From positions 1 through 64,000 of the forward strand of contig JAWKRR010000040.1 in the NCBI GenBank assembly GCA_041389525.1: a stretch of DNA of 64,000 bases, given 5' to 3'. The translations under genes and the position numbers were made by a program. Positions 12,264-21,264 of this stretch are shown here, one piece after another (positions within the stretch are counted from its first letter, which is position 1; each line of letters starts with the position of its first letter). Below the pieces are notes generated by a model. The model did no database searches. It saw only the letters and a list, made by a program, of their open reading frames with translations, and had not been told where the DNA came from. Origin of the DNA: JACKFB01 sp041389525 (GTDB lineage: Bacteria > Myxococcota_A > UBA9042 > PHBI01 > JACKFB01).

Positions 12264-12740
12264 TCAGGGGGCCGTGGCGCTCGCGGCGACCTCGGGCTGA
12301 ATCAGCCAGGTCACCCGCAGCACGCGGCCGTCGCGCACCAACTGGATCGCCAGGTGGTCGGCGTCGGCCAGGGACTTCCAGACGGCCATGAACTCTTCCG
12401 GCCGGCCGATGGGCTGGTCGTTGACCCGCTGGATGATGTCGCCGGCGCGGATGGCGCGGGTCTCGAGCTCCGGGTTGTTGGCGAAGAGCGACAGGAGCTG
12501 AAAGCCCGTGTAGCGCCCGTTCACCATGGCGGGGCGGACGGCGACCCGGTGGATGAACCACGAGGGACCGCGGGCGATGACCGCGTCGAAGGCCGGCTTC
12601 GAGATGACGAAGTCCTCCGTCGCCTCGTCGGGCTCCAGCGTGATGTGGCCGCCCGAGCGCGACGGCCCGTCCGCGGCGCAGGCGGCCGCTGTGAGGGGGA
12701 ACACGGAGGCGCACAGGACGATGATGAGTAGGCTACGCAT
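12264..12740 (-). CDS. Exported PDZ-domain protein, GspC-like
   Basis: 158 aa. A signal sequence ends in an AAACA region that may be a lipobox. The C-terminal half (about 70-150) is a PDZ-like domain (FQLLSLFANNPELETRAIR, AGDIIQRVNDQPI, ADHLAIQLVRDGRVLRV) closest to the PDZ of type II secretion protein GspC. No other secretion genes are nearby, so an orphan periplasmic adaptor is likely. The gene converges on the barrel protein gene. Confidence 0.65.
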   Translation of the reverse strand: MRSLLIIVLCASVFPLTAAACAADGPSRSGGHITLEPDEATEDFVISKPAFDAVIARGPSWFIHRVAVRPAMVNGRYTGFQLLSLFANNPELETRAIRAGDIIQRVNDQPIGRPEEFMAVWKSLADADHLAIQLVRDGRVLRVTWLIQPEVAASATAP

Positions 12741-12828
12741 GGCCGAATCATCCCCGCGAGCGATGGAGCGTCAACTTTAGCGGGTCGCGCCGCGCGGACC
12801 GTGGCGGCGAGCCGGGCGCCCGGGGCGG

Positions 12829-13158
12829 CTACTCTGAGAACGCCGTGCAGAAGCCCGACGGGCCGCTGAGGTCGTCGCAGAGGTACTCCGAGCGGCAGTC
12901 GTCGTTGGCGCTGCAGGCGCGCATGCAGAAGCTGGTGTCGAGGTCGAAGCGCACGCAGAGCGCCTCGTCGGGGCAGTCGCGGTCCTCGCAGGCGCGCGAG
13001 GTACAGTAGCCGCCGGGCAGCGAACGCTCGCAGTAGAGGCCGCTGCCGCAGTCCGCGTCGGTCGAGCAGCTGTCGCCGATCAGGGTGCGGCACCCGCCGA
13101 AGAGGCTCGCGGCCAGCAGCAGCGCGGCGAATAGGATGGGGATGAGGCGTGCGTTCAT
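12829..13158 (-). CDS. Small Cys-rich lipoprotein
   Basis: 109 aa. The start at 13158 (MNARLIPILF) follows a predicted -10 by 8 nt and has no Shine-Dalgarno. Lipobox LFGGC near residue 20 predicts acylation. The mature part has about 12 cysteines in short spacings (CSTDADCGSGLYC, CSANDDCRSEYLC), the pattern of disulphide-rich surface modules common in myxobacterial lipoproteins. Function unknown. A GTG at 13176 is an alternative start. Confidence 0.7.
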   Translation of the reverse strand: MNARLIPILFAALLLAASLFGGCRTLIGDSCSTDADCGSGLYCERSLPGGYCTSRACEDRDCPDEALCVRFDLDTSFCMRACSANDDCRSEYLCDDLSGPSGFCTAFSE

Positions 13159-13166
13159 GGCGGCGG

Positions 13167-13195
13167 AAGCTAGCACACCCCAGTGACGGCTCCAA
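13167..13195 (-). promoter_or_regulatory. Predicted promoter of the Cys-rich lipoprotein gene
   Basis: On the minus strand: -35 TTGGAG (13190-13195), a 17-bp spacer ending GTGTGC, -10 TAGCTT (13167-13172). It shares the TGCTAGCTT block with the fadR and rplC promoters. The ATG starts 8 nt after the -10, so the mRNA may be leaderless. Confidence 0.55.
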
Positions 13196-13263
13196 CGACT
13201 AGCGCGATCTCGGGCGGGCCTCTCGCGAAGGGGCGACGAACGGGCGGGCGGCTCTGCTAGGAT

Positions 13264-14196
13264 GTGGCGGTGGATACGCCTTCGTACCGCGCGCTCTTCG
13301 AGAGCGGCGAGCTCTCACGACGCGTGCGCCTGGCCCGGGCGGCGCTTGGGAGCTGCCGCGTCTGCCCGCGGAACTGCGACGTGGACCGGCTGGCGGACGC
13401 GAGGGCGGTCTGCCACACGGGGCGGCGGGCGCGGGTCTCGACCTGGTACGCGCACTTCGGCGAGGAGCTGGCGCTGCGGGGCCACCGTGGCAGCGGGACG
13501 ATCTTCTTCGGAGCCTGCAATCTCCAGTGCTTCTTCTGCCAGAACCACGAGATCTCGCAGGCCGGCGCGGCCCAAGAGGTCGACGCGGAGGCGCTGGCCT
13601 CGATGATGCTGTCGCTGCAGGAACAAGGCTGCCACAACATCAACTGGGTCACGCCGGAGCACGTGGTGCCGCAAGCGCTCGAGGCGCTTGAAATAGCGGC
13701 AGCCCGAGATCTGCGGCTGCCCATCGTCTACAACAGCAGCGGGTACGACAGCCTCGAGACCTTGCGCTGGCTGGACGGGGTCGTGGACATCTACATGCCC
13801 GACTTCAAGGTGTGGTCGGCCGAGCTGGGGCGGCGCTACCTGAAGGCGGCGGACTACGGCGAGGTGGCGCGGGCGGCCATCGCGGAGATGGCTCGGCAGG
13901 TGGGGCCGCTGGTGTGCGACAGCGCCGGAATCGCGAGGCGCGGGCTGATGATTCGGCACCTGGTCATGCCCGGGATCGCGGAGGAGTCGGCGGCGATCTT
14001 TGGCTGGCTGCGCGAGGCGGTGGGGCCGGAGACGTGGGTGCATGTGATGGACCAGTACGCGCCGCTCTACCGCTCGGAGCGGCGGCCGGAGATCGACCGG
14101 GTGGTCAGCAGCGACGAGTGGCGGGCGACGCTGGAGGCGGCGCGGCGGGCCGGGTTGACGCGGTTTGAGGGGATCACGCCGCTGCCGATCGGGTAG
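13264..14196 (+). CDS. Radical SAM protein, PflX/COG1313 type
   Basis: 310 aa from GTG 13264. A second GTG at 13270 lies 7 nt after a TAGGAT -10-like hexamer and could be the true start. The radical SAM cluster motif is GACNLQCFFCQN (CxxxCxxC). An N-terminal Cys set (CRVCPRNCDVDR ... VCHTG) is typical of the COG1313 group related to pyruvate formate-lyase activases. The C-terminal TIM-barrel segments LPIVYNSSGYDS and VHVMDQYAPLYR also fit. The substrate of this family is not known to me. Confidence 0.85.
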   Translation: MAVDTPSYRALFESGELSRRVRLARAALGSCRVCPRNCDVDRLADARAVCHTGRRARVSTWYAHFGEELALRGHRGSGTIFFGACNLQCFFCQNHEISQAGAAQEVDAEALASMMLSLQEQGCHNINWVTPEHVVPQALEALEIAAARDLRLPIVYNSSGYDSLETLRWLDGVVDIYMPDFKVWSAELGRRYLKAADYGEVARAAIAEMARQVGPLVCDSAGIARRGLMIRHLVMPGIAEESAAIFGWLREAVGPETWVHVMDQYAPLYRSERRPEIDRVVSSDEWRATLEAARRAGLTRFEGITPLPIG

Positions 14197-14214
14197 GGGC
14201 GGCGCGGCCCGCGG

Positions 14215-15324
14215 TCAGGGCGCTTCGGGGGACTCGGGGGGCTCGGTGGGCTCGCCCGGATCGGCCGCTGGCGACTCGGCGTCGAGGAGCGCGAGGCGCT
14301 CGGGGAAGGTCTGCGCGCCCGAGGCGCCGACGAGCTTGTTGACCCAGTCCTGAAAGCGCGCGCGCAGGTAGCTGGGCATGGCGTTCGCGCGGATATCGGC
14401 CGCGACCTCGGGGTCGTCGGGGCCCTTGTGAACCGCGGGCTCGTGGGCCTTCTTCATGACGATGTGCCAGCCGAAGGGCGACTGCTGGGGCGGCTGGATG
14501 ACGCCGAAGGGCGCGTCGGTGACGGCCCGGGCGACGTTCTCGGCGATGACGTCGTAGCCCTTCTGCTCCTCGTGCGGCTTGGCGGGATCGTAGTAAAACG
14601 CCTGCTCGCGATACGAGAAGTTCGGCCAGCGGAGCTCGTTGTCAGCGCGGTACTTGCGCATCACGGCGTCCACCTTGTCGATGTCGGGCTCGACGGGCGC
14701 GGTCAGGGCCTTGAGCTCGGTGTAGATCTCCTGCATCACCCGCCCGGACTCATCGAAACACTGAAGGATCTCCTCGGTGTCGCAGCGCTCGGTGGCGGCG
14801 GCGCAGCAGCTGAGCATCAGGTAGGCCATGTTCCAGGCGTCGTGGTGGTCGAAGCGCTGACGCACCTTGGGGACGGCGTAGATGGCGCGGACCTGTTCGA
14901 TGGGCATGTCCTCGGGCCGCACCGTCGCCTCGAATGCGCGGAGGGTGGCTTGGCCGAGGGCCTCGCGCCAGGCGCGCTGGGGGGCGGGCTGGCGGTCCAG
15001 ACCGAGGCGGACGGCCTGCTGGGCGAGGACCTCGAGCTCGATGAGGCGGTCGAGGGTCTGTCGGGCGTCGAGGTCGTCGCTGGCGGCTTGGGATGCGCGG
15101 ACGGCGGCGAGGGTGATGGGGGCGCCGGCGACGCGGGCGAGCACGGTGTCGTCGGGGGCGGCGCGGGCCCAGGCCGGGTCGGTGAAATCGGTGACGTGGG
15201 GGGCCTCGATGAGGGTGGGGCCGGTGGTCGGGGCTGGCGGGGGCGGGGCGTCGGCGCAGGCCAGGAGCGTGGCGGCGGCGGCGAGGGCCAGCAGCGGGCG
15301 GAGGCGCGGTAGGCGGGTGAGCAT
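14215..15324 (-). CDS. SurA/PpiC-like lipoprotein peptidyl-prolyl isomerase
   Basis: 369 aa. Signal peptide with lipobox LLACA near residue 22. The N-terminal part resembles the SurA chaperone region (VLARVAGAPITLAAVR, RQTLDRLIELEVLAQQAV). A parvulin-like segment is seen around 280-320 (DAPFGVIQPPQQSPFGWHIV). It may assist folding of exported proteins. The start ATG overlaps the stop of the upstream small membrane protein by 4 nt (ATGA), so it is translationally coupled in a three-gene operon. Confidence 0.75.
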   Translation of the reverse strand: MLTRLPRLRPLLALAAAATLLACADAPPPPAPTTGPTLIEAPHVTDFTDPAWARAAPDDTVLARVAGAPITLAAVRASQAASDDLDARQTLDRLIELEVLAQQAVRLGLDRQPAPQRAWREALGQATLRAFEATVRPEDMPIEQVRAIYAVPKVRQRFDHHDAWNMAYLMLSCCAAATERCDTEEILQCFDESGRVMQEIYTELKALTAPVEPDIDKVDAVMRKYRADNELRWPNFSYREQAFYYDPAKPHEEQKGYDVIAENVARAVTDAPFGVIQPPQQSPFGWHIVMKKAHEPAVHKGPDDPEVAADIRANAMPSYLRARFQDWVNKLVGASGAQTFPERLALLDAESPAADPGEPTEPPESPEAP

Positions 15325-15521
15325 CAGCGGGACCTCAAGCGGAGGACGACGCCGAGGCGGGCCATCTCGACACCGGCGCGCAGGACGGCGAGGCCGACGA
15401 GCACGTGGAGGAGGCCGGCCAGGTAGTCGTGATCGAGGAGGAATTGGCTGGATGTGTGGAACATCCAGAGGGCGGCGGCGAGGAGGAGGATGGCCGCGAG
15501 CCAGAACATGAAGCTCTTCAT
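15324..15521 (-). CDS. Small two-helix membrane protein
   Basis: 65 aa. Begins MKSFMFWLAAILLLAAALW, a first transmembrane helix. A second helix follows at about 33-52 (LAGLLHVLVGLAVLRAGVEM), and the tail is basic (RLRSR). It sits between the frameshifted membrane protein (3-nt gap) and the SurA-like gene (4-nt overlap), so it is a real member of that operon. Function unknown. Confidence 0.7.
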   Translation of the reverse strand: MKSFMFWLAAILLLAAALWMFHTSSQFLLDHDYLAGLLHVLVGLAVLRAGVEMARLGVVLRLRSR

Positions 15522-15524
15522 CGG

Positions 15525-16224
15525 TCAGGTCCCGAGGCCGTAGATGGCGAGGATGATGGAGCCGAGGAGGACGGCCGCCAGCAGGGAGAGCAAGAGGGCG
15601 GGGGTCGACGCGCGGCGTTCGGCGAGGACGACGCCGAGCCAGGTCTCGCGGGCGCGGGGGTCGAGCCAGAGGTCGGCGATGTCGCCGCGGGCGGTGCGGA
15701 CGCCGAACCAGCCGGCGACGGCGGTGCCGATGAGGAGGGAGAGCTGGGCGGCGATGGGGTCGGGCGGGGAGCCGGCGCGGAGGACCGGGGCGAGGAAGGC
15801 GGCGAAGAGGAGGACGGAGACCGCCGTGGCGGCCAGCGGGAGGGCGTGGTCGCGGAGGTTCCAGGGGGGGGGGGGGGGGGGGGAGGGGGCCGGGGGAGCG
15901 GACGGCGAGGGCGACGAAGGCGGCGGCGAGGGCGGCGACGGCGGCGAGGGCGGCGAGGCCGAAGGCGCCGTCGTAGACGAGGGGGCCGGTGAGGCGCGGG
16001 GCGGCGACCAGCGCGGGGAGGTGGGCGAGGGGGTAGACGCCGAGGGCGAGCCAGCGCGCGGGGTGGAGGGCGGCGGCGATGAGGGCGAGGAAGGGGAGGC
16101 CGATGAGGGCGGCGCTGCCGGCTGGCAAGGCGGTGCCGGTCCACGCGGTGACGTGGAGGGCCGGCAGCAGGACGAGCAGCGAAGTGTGGGCGGCGCCAAC
16201 GCCGAGCAGATTGAGCCTGCGCAT
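15525..16224 (-). CDS. Polytopic membrane protein frameshifted at a G20 tract
   Basis: Two reading frames together encode one plausible membrane protein. The first part (start ATG 16224; 16236 is possible) begins MRRLNLLGVGAAHTSLLVL and has about four hydrophobic helices. The second part, from WNLRDHALPLAATAVSVLLF to IILAIYGLGT, has three more. They meet at the 20-G run (C20 on the coding strand). With 20 bases the first frame runs into a long out-of-frame extension; 19 or 22 bases would join the halves. This is either a homopolymer length error or a slippage-switchable gene. It opens the operon with the 65-aa protein and the SurA-like gene. Function unknown. Confidence 0.6.
15864..15883. repeat. 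G20 homopolymer inside a coding region
   Basis: Twenty consecutive G bases on the plus strand, followed by A and five more G. It encodes a Pro run in the membrane protein gene and breaks its frame by one base. Confidence 0.95.
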
Positions 16225-16558
16225 GCGCGGCATCATAGCGAGTGTGGGGGGTGCGGCCAAGGCGGGGATGTGGGCGGGCGTGATCCGGCGCGGCCGTCGG
16301 TAATCCCGCGCCGATGCGGGTCTGCGTGGGGGCGTCGGGGCTGGGGCGGGCGGTGGTCAGGCGCTTGCGGGGTATGCTAGGAATCCCAGCAAGGCGCGCG
16401 GCGGTGTCGCATCGCCGCCGAGGGCAGGAAGCCATGGCGCTGGTCCTGGCGAGGCGCCAAGACACGAAGCTGTGATGGCGGTGGCCGCGCCGTAGAAACG
16501 TGTGGGGCGGTGCTCGAATCCGAGCCCGCGAAGGCTCTGAGACCGTGGGTCGGAGACG
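16225..16558 (+). other. Upstream region of the E1 dehydrogenase gene with tiny ORFs
   Basis: About 330 bp without a large gene. A weak promoter candidate is TATGCT or TAGGAA around 16373-16383. At 16434-16475 a 13-codon ORF (MALVLARRQDTKL) is preceded by AGGAAG. Its stop overlaps a second start (TGATG), which opens the 6-codon MAVAAP (16475-16495). Further on, two mutually exclusive hairpins share GAGC: GCTCgaatccGAGC (16512-16525) and GAGCCcgcgaaGGCTC (16522-16537), just before the GGAG of the next gene. Whether the ORFs are translated is unknown. Confidence 0.35.
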
Positions 16559-18766
16559 ATGGCGACAAAGGCGAATGCGTGGGCCGGGCTGTCCGCCGGC
16601 GAATTGAGGCAGGCCTACGAGGTCGCGCTGCAGACGCGCGCGTCGATCATCGCGTCGATGACGATGAAGACGCGCGGCGAGGGCGTGGAGTTCTGGATCG
16701 GCGGGCCGGGCGAGGAGATCCACGGGTCGGCGACCGCGCTGGGATTTCACCGGGTGGTGCGCGAGGAGCGCGACGAGCCGGGGACCTTGGCGTTTTTCTG
16801 CCACTACCGAAGCGACGCGTTGGCGGCGATGACCGCGGCGCTGCGTGGGCGCGAAGACTTCATGGAGGCCTACTTCCGGCAGGCGTTCGGGCGGGTGACC
16901 GACCCACACTCGGGCGGCCGGCAGATGGTGATGCACCTGTGCGCGCCCGAGATCGGGCTGATGCCGGTCCAGAGCCCCGTCGGGATGCAGCTTGGGAAGG
17001 CGTGCGGTTACGCGCGGGGGATGCAGCTTCGGGGGCTGCCGGGGCTGGCTGTGGCGATCGTCGGCGACGGGACCACGGCAGAGAGCGACATGCACGAGGC
17101 GATGACGGCGGCGAGCCTGTGGCGGCTGCCGCTGGTGATCATCGTCACCGATAACCACGTCGCCATCACGGTGAAACCCGAGGACGGGCGCGGGATTCAG
17201 AGCTTCGAGAAGTACGCGGAGGCCTTCGGGTTGCAGTACTTCGAGTGCGACGGCAACGATTTCCTGGGGACCTGGGAGACCACGGTCCGGTGCGCGAGGG
17301 CGGTGCTGTCGGAGGGGCGCGCCGCCGTGCTGCACGCGACGGTGCCGCGGCTGATGGGGCACTCGAGCTCGTCGGGCGGGCAGTTCGAGTACGAGGAGCG
17401 CGACCCGCTGCTGGAGTTCGGCGACTGGCTGGGGCGCGAGGGCGTGCTGCCGGAGAGCGCGCTGTTTCGGCGCGGCGAGGTCGATCGGCGCAAGAGCTAC
17501 TTCGAGATCCACGAGCTCGGCTCGCTGATGCGCGAGAAGCTCGACGCCGTGCGGCTGACGCTGGCGCAGGTGCGGCAGGAGCCGATGCCATCGCCCGAGG
17601 TGGACCTGTACACGCACGTGCACCCGCCCTACCCCGTCGTGACCGAGCCGGTGGCCAGCGCCCGCACCACGCGCATTCAGTACAACGAGGCCATCAACCT
17701 CGCCCTCGACCGCACGCTCGCCGAGGGCCGCGCGGCCATGTGGGGCCAGGATATCGGCGCCCGCGGCGGCATCTTCCAGTGCACCGCCGGCCTCATCGAG
17801 AAGTACCCGGGCCGCGTCCGCGACGCCCCGATCAACGAGCCGCTCATCGTCGGGACCGCGATGGGCGCCGCGCTGCACCCTGAGCTGGTCCTGCTGCCAG
17901 AGATCCAGTTCGGCGACTACTCGCTGAACTGTCTGCACTGGTTCGTGCACCTCGGGAACCTCTACTGGACGACGAACGGGCAGTTCGCCGCGAACGTGAC
18001 CGTGCGCTTCCCGGTCGACCCGGTGCAGGGCGGCGCGGTGTACCACTCGATGAGCGGCGACGGCTTCTTCGGCAATGTGCCCGGGCTGGTCATCACCTGC
18101 CCGGCGACCGCGTGGGACGCCTACGGCCTGCTGCGGACGTCGGCGGAGTACCGCGGGCCGGTGCTGCAGATGGAGCCCAAGCGTTTGTACCGGATGAAGT
18201 TGGGGCCGGCGCTGCCCGGCGAGCCGACGGACGCGCGGGCGCTGCGCGAGCTGCGGGCGGAGAACGGGGCGCTGCCGGTGGACGACTTCCGCGTGCCCTT
18301 CGGTAAGGCGGCGCACCGTCGCAGCGGCGACGACGTCACCGTGGTGTCGTGGGGCTGGACGGCGTGGCAAGCGACCGCTGCGGCCGAACGACTCGCCGAA
18401 GATCGCGGCATCCAGGCCGACGTGTTCGACTTGCGCACGCTGGTCCCCTACGACCGCACCGCGATCCTCGAGAGCGCGCGGCGCACGGGCCGCGTCCTCA
18501 TCGCCCAGGCCGACCGGACCTTCGCCGGATTCGGCAGGCAAATACAGGGTGATCTGGTCGAGAGCCTGCCCGGGGTCACCGTGCGCCTCGTCGGCCAGCT
18601 CAACGTCCCCGCGGTGGCCCAAGCCCGCGTGCTCGAAGACGCGATCGTCCTGCAGGAAGACGACATCTACGACGCGCTGCAGGCGCTGTGCGACGCGGCG
18701 CCTCACGCGTTCCTGGACAGCGAGCTGCATTGGCTGCGCCGCGCGCCCGGACGCGCCTCGGACTGA
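16559..18766 (+). CDS. Fused E1 alpha-beta 2-oxoacid dehydrogenase (branched-chain type)
   Basis: 735 aa joining both E1 subunits of a thiamine-diphosphate-dependent 2-oxoacid dehydrogenase. Residues 1-345 are the alpha part, with the ThDP motif GDGTTAESD (about 169) closing in TDN about 30 residues later, and FFCHYRSDAL upstream. Residues 370-735 are the beta part, with GRVRDAPINEPLIVG carrying the catalytic Glu and GGAVYHSMSGDGFF carrying the active-site His. The substrate is probably branched-chain 2-oxo acids, as in fused 2-oxoisovalerate dehydrogenases, but pyruvate- or acetoin-type use cannot be excluded. No E2 or E3 gene is adjacent; it could use lpdA at 32998. The start ATG has GGAG 5-8 nt upstream. 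Confidence 0.85.
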   Translation: MATKANAWAGLSAGELRQAYEVALQTRASIIASMTMKTRGEGVEFWIGGPGEEIHGSATALGFHRVVREERDEPGTLAFFCHYRSDALAAMTAALRGREDFMEAYFRQAFGRVTDPHSGGRQMVMHLCAPEIGLMPVQSPVGMQLGKACGYARGMQLRGLPGLAVAIVGDGTTAESDMHEAMTAASLWRLPLVIIVTDNHVAITVKPEDGRGIQSFEKYAEAFGLQYFECDGNDFLGTWETTVRCARAVLSEGRAAVLHATVPRLMGHSSSSGGQFEYEERDPLLEFGDWLGREGVLPESALFRRGEVDRRKSYFEIHELGSLMREKLDAVRLTLAQVRQEPMPSPEVDLYTHVHPPYPVVTEPVASARTTRIQYNEAINLALDRTLAEGRAAMWGQDIGARGGIFQCTAGLIEKYPGRVRDAPINEPLIVGTAMGAALHPELVLLPEIQFGDYSLNCLHWFVHLGNLYWTTNGQFAANVTVRFPVDPVQGGAVYHSMSGDGFFGNVPGLVITCPATAWDAYGLLRTSAEYRGPVLQMEPKRLYRMKLGPALPGEPTDARALRELRAENGALPVDDFRVPFGKAAHRRSGDDVTVVSWGWTAWQATAAAERLAEDRGIQADVFDLRTLVPYDRTAILESARRTGRVLIAQADRTFAGFGRQIQGDLVESLPGVTVRLVGQLNVPAVAQARVLEDAIVLQEDDIYDALQALCDAAPHAFLDSELHWLRRAPGRASD

Positions 18767-18806
18767 ACCGGGGCGGGGCGCGCGACTTGCGCAAGCGGCG
18801 CGGGGG

Positions 18807-21065
18807 CTAAAGCTTCTGCATGACCTCGGTCGCGCGCTTGCGCACGGCCTCGTCGCCCTCGTTGGAGATGAACTCCTGCAGGGCCTTCAGCGCCTTGGGC
18901 GACGCCATCTTCTCGAGGCCATCGAGCGCGGCCATCTTCACTTCGACGGACTCGTCGAAGAGCCCGCGGATGATCTGCTCGACCGCGTTGGCGTCCTTCA
19001 GCTCGGAGAGCGCGGCGATGGCGCGGAGTTTCACGCGCGGCTCGCTGTCGGTGACCGCCCCGCCCAGCGCCGCCGCGGTGCGCGGGTCGGTCGGGAACTG
19101 CGCCATCGCGGCCACAGCCATCAAGCGAATCTCGGCGTCCTCGTCGTAGAGGCGCTGCTGCCACAGGTCGAAATACGTGAGGTCGCCAGGGTCGGCCAGG
19201 GTCGCGACGGCGCGGACGACCTCGCGGCGGATCTCGGGCTGGCGATACTCGACGAGCCACTTGAGCTTCTCGAGGGCGGCGGGGGTCTTGCGCTCGCGCA
19301 GGCCAATGACCGCCTGGAGTTTCACGCGGTTGTCGGGGTCGTCGAGGTAGGCCAGCAGGATGCGATCGGCGTCGGCGTGGCGCGAGCGCGAGAGGGCGAT
19401 GGCGACCTGCTCGCGCACGATGGAGTCGGGGTCCTTCTCCAGCGCGACGAGGTCTTTGACGACCGCGGGGTCGTCGATGCGGGCCAAGGCGTAAACGGCG
19501 GCCTGGCGGATGGGCTTGGCGCTGTCGCCCAGGCGCGAGCGGAGGACCGTGATGACCCGGGGGTTGGGGCGATCCTTGGAGAATTCGGCCAGGGATTTTA
19601 CGGCCAGCTCGCGGATCGTCGCGTCGGGCGACTCGCCGATCTTGATGACCTGGTCCAGAGGCTGGGCGGCGATGATGGCGATGGCGCCGTCGGTGAAGCG
19701 CTTCTTCTCGGCCTCGTCGCTGGAGCCACGGAGCGCGGCGGCGAGGGGCTCGAGGCCCTGGGGATCGCGCAGGGCGGCGAGGGCGGCGGCGGCGGCGCTT
19801 CGGACCTCGGGCTCGGTGCGGGTCAGGGCCTTGGCCAGGGGGTCGACGACGCCAGCGACGCGCTCGGCGGCGACGGCGTTGGCGGCGGTGATGGCGGGAT
19901 CTCGGTCGCCCTTGCTGACCAGCCAGCCCAGACCCGTCGCCCGGGCGGCGCCGGTGGCCTGGGTTGAGAGGGTGATCGCGAGGGGCTGGGCGGCGTCTTT
20001 CGCGACCGTGCCGTCAGCGACCACCTCGGCCATGAGCTCCAGTTGCTTGAACTGGGTCAGCGCCTTGACGCCGACGGCGCGGACGTCGGGGTTGGCGTGG
20101 CGGACGAGGCCGGCCATGGCGGGGACCAGCTTCGGGTCGCCGGTGGCGATGAGCTCGTTGGCGGCGCCGATCACCGTCTGGGCGTCGTCGGCGCGGAGTT
20201 TCTCCAGGAGCAGGTACTTCTTGAACTCGGTGCGGCCGGCGGCGACCAGGACGCGGGCCGCGGCGGCTTTGGCGACGGCGTCGGAGTCGGCCTGGGCGAC
20301 GCCCTCCAGCGCCTTCAGCACGCGAGGGTCGCGGCTGTCGGAGAGCTGCTCGAGGCTGGCGAGGCGAACTCGGACGTCGGCGTCGGTGAGGCGGGGGATG
20401 AGCAGGACCGGGCGGTCCTTCAGGTTGAGGCCGCGGAGGCCTGCGAGCAGGGCAAGCTTCACGTCGGGGGCGGCGGAGTCGAGCTGGGCGGCGATGGCGG
20501 CCTGCACGGTGGGGTCGCTGGCGGCGATGCGGCGCTGGAGCTCGGCGGCGGTGACCAGCTCGGCGCCGAGCTGTACGTAGCCGTGGGTGAGGCGGCGCGG
20601 CGGGAGGGCGGCGGCGAGCGGGAAGGCGGGCTGGAGCGCGCCGCGCGTGAAGGACGTGCTGTCGAGCAGGGTGTCGGCGAGGCGGATCTCACTGATGCCG
20701 GCGAGGCGAAGGCTGTGCCATGCGGCGCCGAGGGCGCGATCGACGACCTTGGGGTCGGTGCGCCGGGCGTCGTCGGCGATGACGATTCGGGCGGAGGTGC
20801 CCTCGAGGCGGATGGTCAGGGCGCTCAGGTCGGCGCCCAGCACGCGGCCGAGCTCGGCCATGGCGGCGTCGACGAGGGCCGATCCCGCGAGGCCGTCGGA
20901 GGCGTCGAAGGATCTGGGGACGTAGACCTCGGACACGGCGCCACCGACGTCGACGGAGGCGGGCGCGTAGATGAGGTAGCTGGCCGCGTAAGAGGCGGGG
21001 GCGGCGGCGAGGAGGGCCGCCAGGGCCAGGGAGCGGAAGGCGAGAGTCAACGAGTTCAAGGGCAC
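18807..21065 (-). CDS. Exported HEAT-repeat protein
   Basis: 752 aa from GTG 21065; TTG 21059 has a better-spaced GAGG. A signal peptide (LALAALLAAAPASYAA) is visible. Residues about 25-170 form a separate N-terminal domain without recognised relatives. From about 190 to the end there are many HEAT/PBS-lyase-type helical repeats with the pattern D-x-x-VR-x-x-A (for example DADVRVRLASLEQL, EPEVRSAAAAALAAL, DAEIRLMAVAAMAQF). Such solenoids are protein-binding scaffolds, so a periplasmic adaptor is likely. It is divergent from the ClpX-like gene and convergent with the E1 gene. Confidence 0.75.
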   Translation of the reverse strand: MPLNSLTLAFRSLALAALLAAAPASYAASYLIYAPASVDVGGAVSEVYVPRSFDASDGLAGSALVDAAMAELGRVLGADLSALTIRLEGTSARIVIADDARRTDPKVVDRALGAAWHSLRLAGISEIRLADTLLDSTSFTRGALQPAFPLAAALPPRRLTHGYVQLGAELVTAAELQRRIAASDPTVQAAIAAQLDSAAPDVKLALLAGLRGLNLKDRPVLLIPRLTDADVRVRLASLEQLSDSRDPRVLKALEGVAQADSDAVAKAAAARVLVAAGRTEFKKYLLLEKLRADDAQTVIGAANELIATGDPKLVPAMAGLVRHANPDVRAVGVKALTQFKQLELMAEVVADGTVAKDAAQPLAITLSTQATGAARATGLGWLVSKGDRDPAITAANAVAAERVAGVVDPLAKALTRTEPEVRSAAAAALAALRDPQGLEPLAAALRGSSDEAEKKRFTDGAIAIIAAQPLDQVIKIGESPDATIRELAVKSLAEFSKDRPNPRVITVLRSRLGDSAKPIRQAAVYALARIDDPAVVKDLVALEKDPDSIVREQVAIALSRSRHADADRILLAYLDDPDNRVKLQAVIGLRERKTPAALEKLKWLVEYRQPEIRREVVRAVATLADPGDLTYFDLWQQRLYDEDAEIRLMAVAAMAQFPTDPRTAAALGGAVTDSEPRVKLRAIAALSELKDANAVEQIIRGLFDESVEVKMAALDGLEKMASPKALKALQEFISNEGDEAVRKRATEVMQKL

Positions 21066-21264
21066 CTCGGCGTCGAGCGGGTCGGGGAAGAGCGGCGTGA
21101 TCGCCGAGCGGCCCCGAGCCGCGCGGAGGCCGATGGTTCCTGCGCCGACCGTGACGTGTCAACCGCCATATCACCCTTGAGGTTCCGCGCGTCTGGAGAG
21201 CCCCGCGCGGGCCGGACGAGGGGCCCCGCCTGGGGGCTGCGAATGGCCGGTTCATGCCTGACGG

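Noticed and set aside
15864..15889. G-run as a G-quadruplex regulatory element
   Set aside because: An unbroken run can form quadruplexes in vitro, but its place inside a coding region and the frame break are explained better by homopolymer slippage or error.
17749..17760. Change of the common GED motif to GQD in the beta part of the fused E1 as loss of activity
   Set aside because: The catalytic Glu of E1 beta lies in the later D-x-P-I-x-E motif, which is intact (DAPINE).
15518..18730. Very long open frame (over 1000 codons) on the minus strand opposite the E1 dehydrogenase gene
   Set aside because: Its translation is Arg/Pro/His-rich without motifs, and it runs antisense to a well-supported enzyme. 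High GC makes stop codons rare, so this is a shadow.
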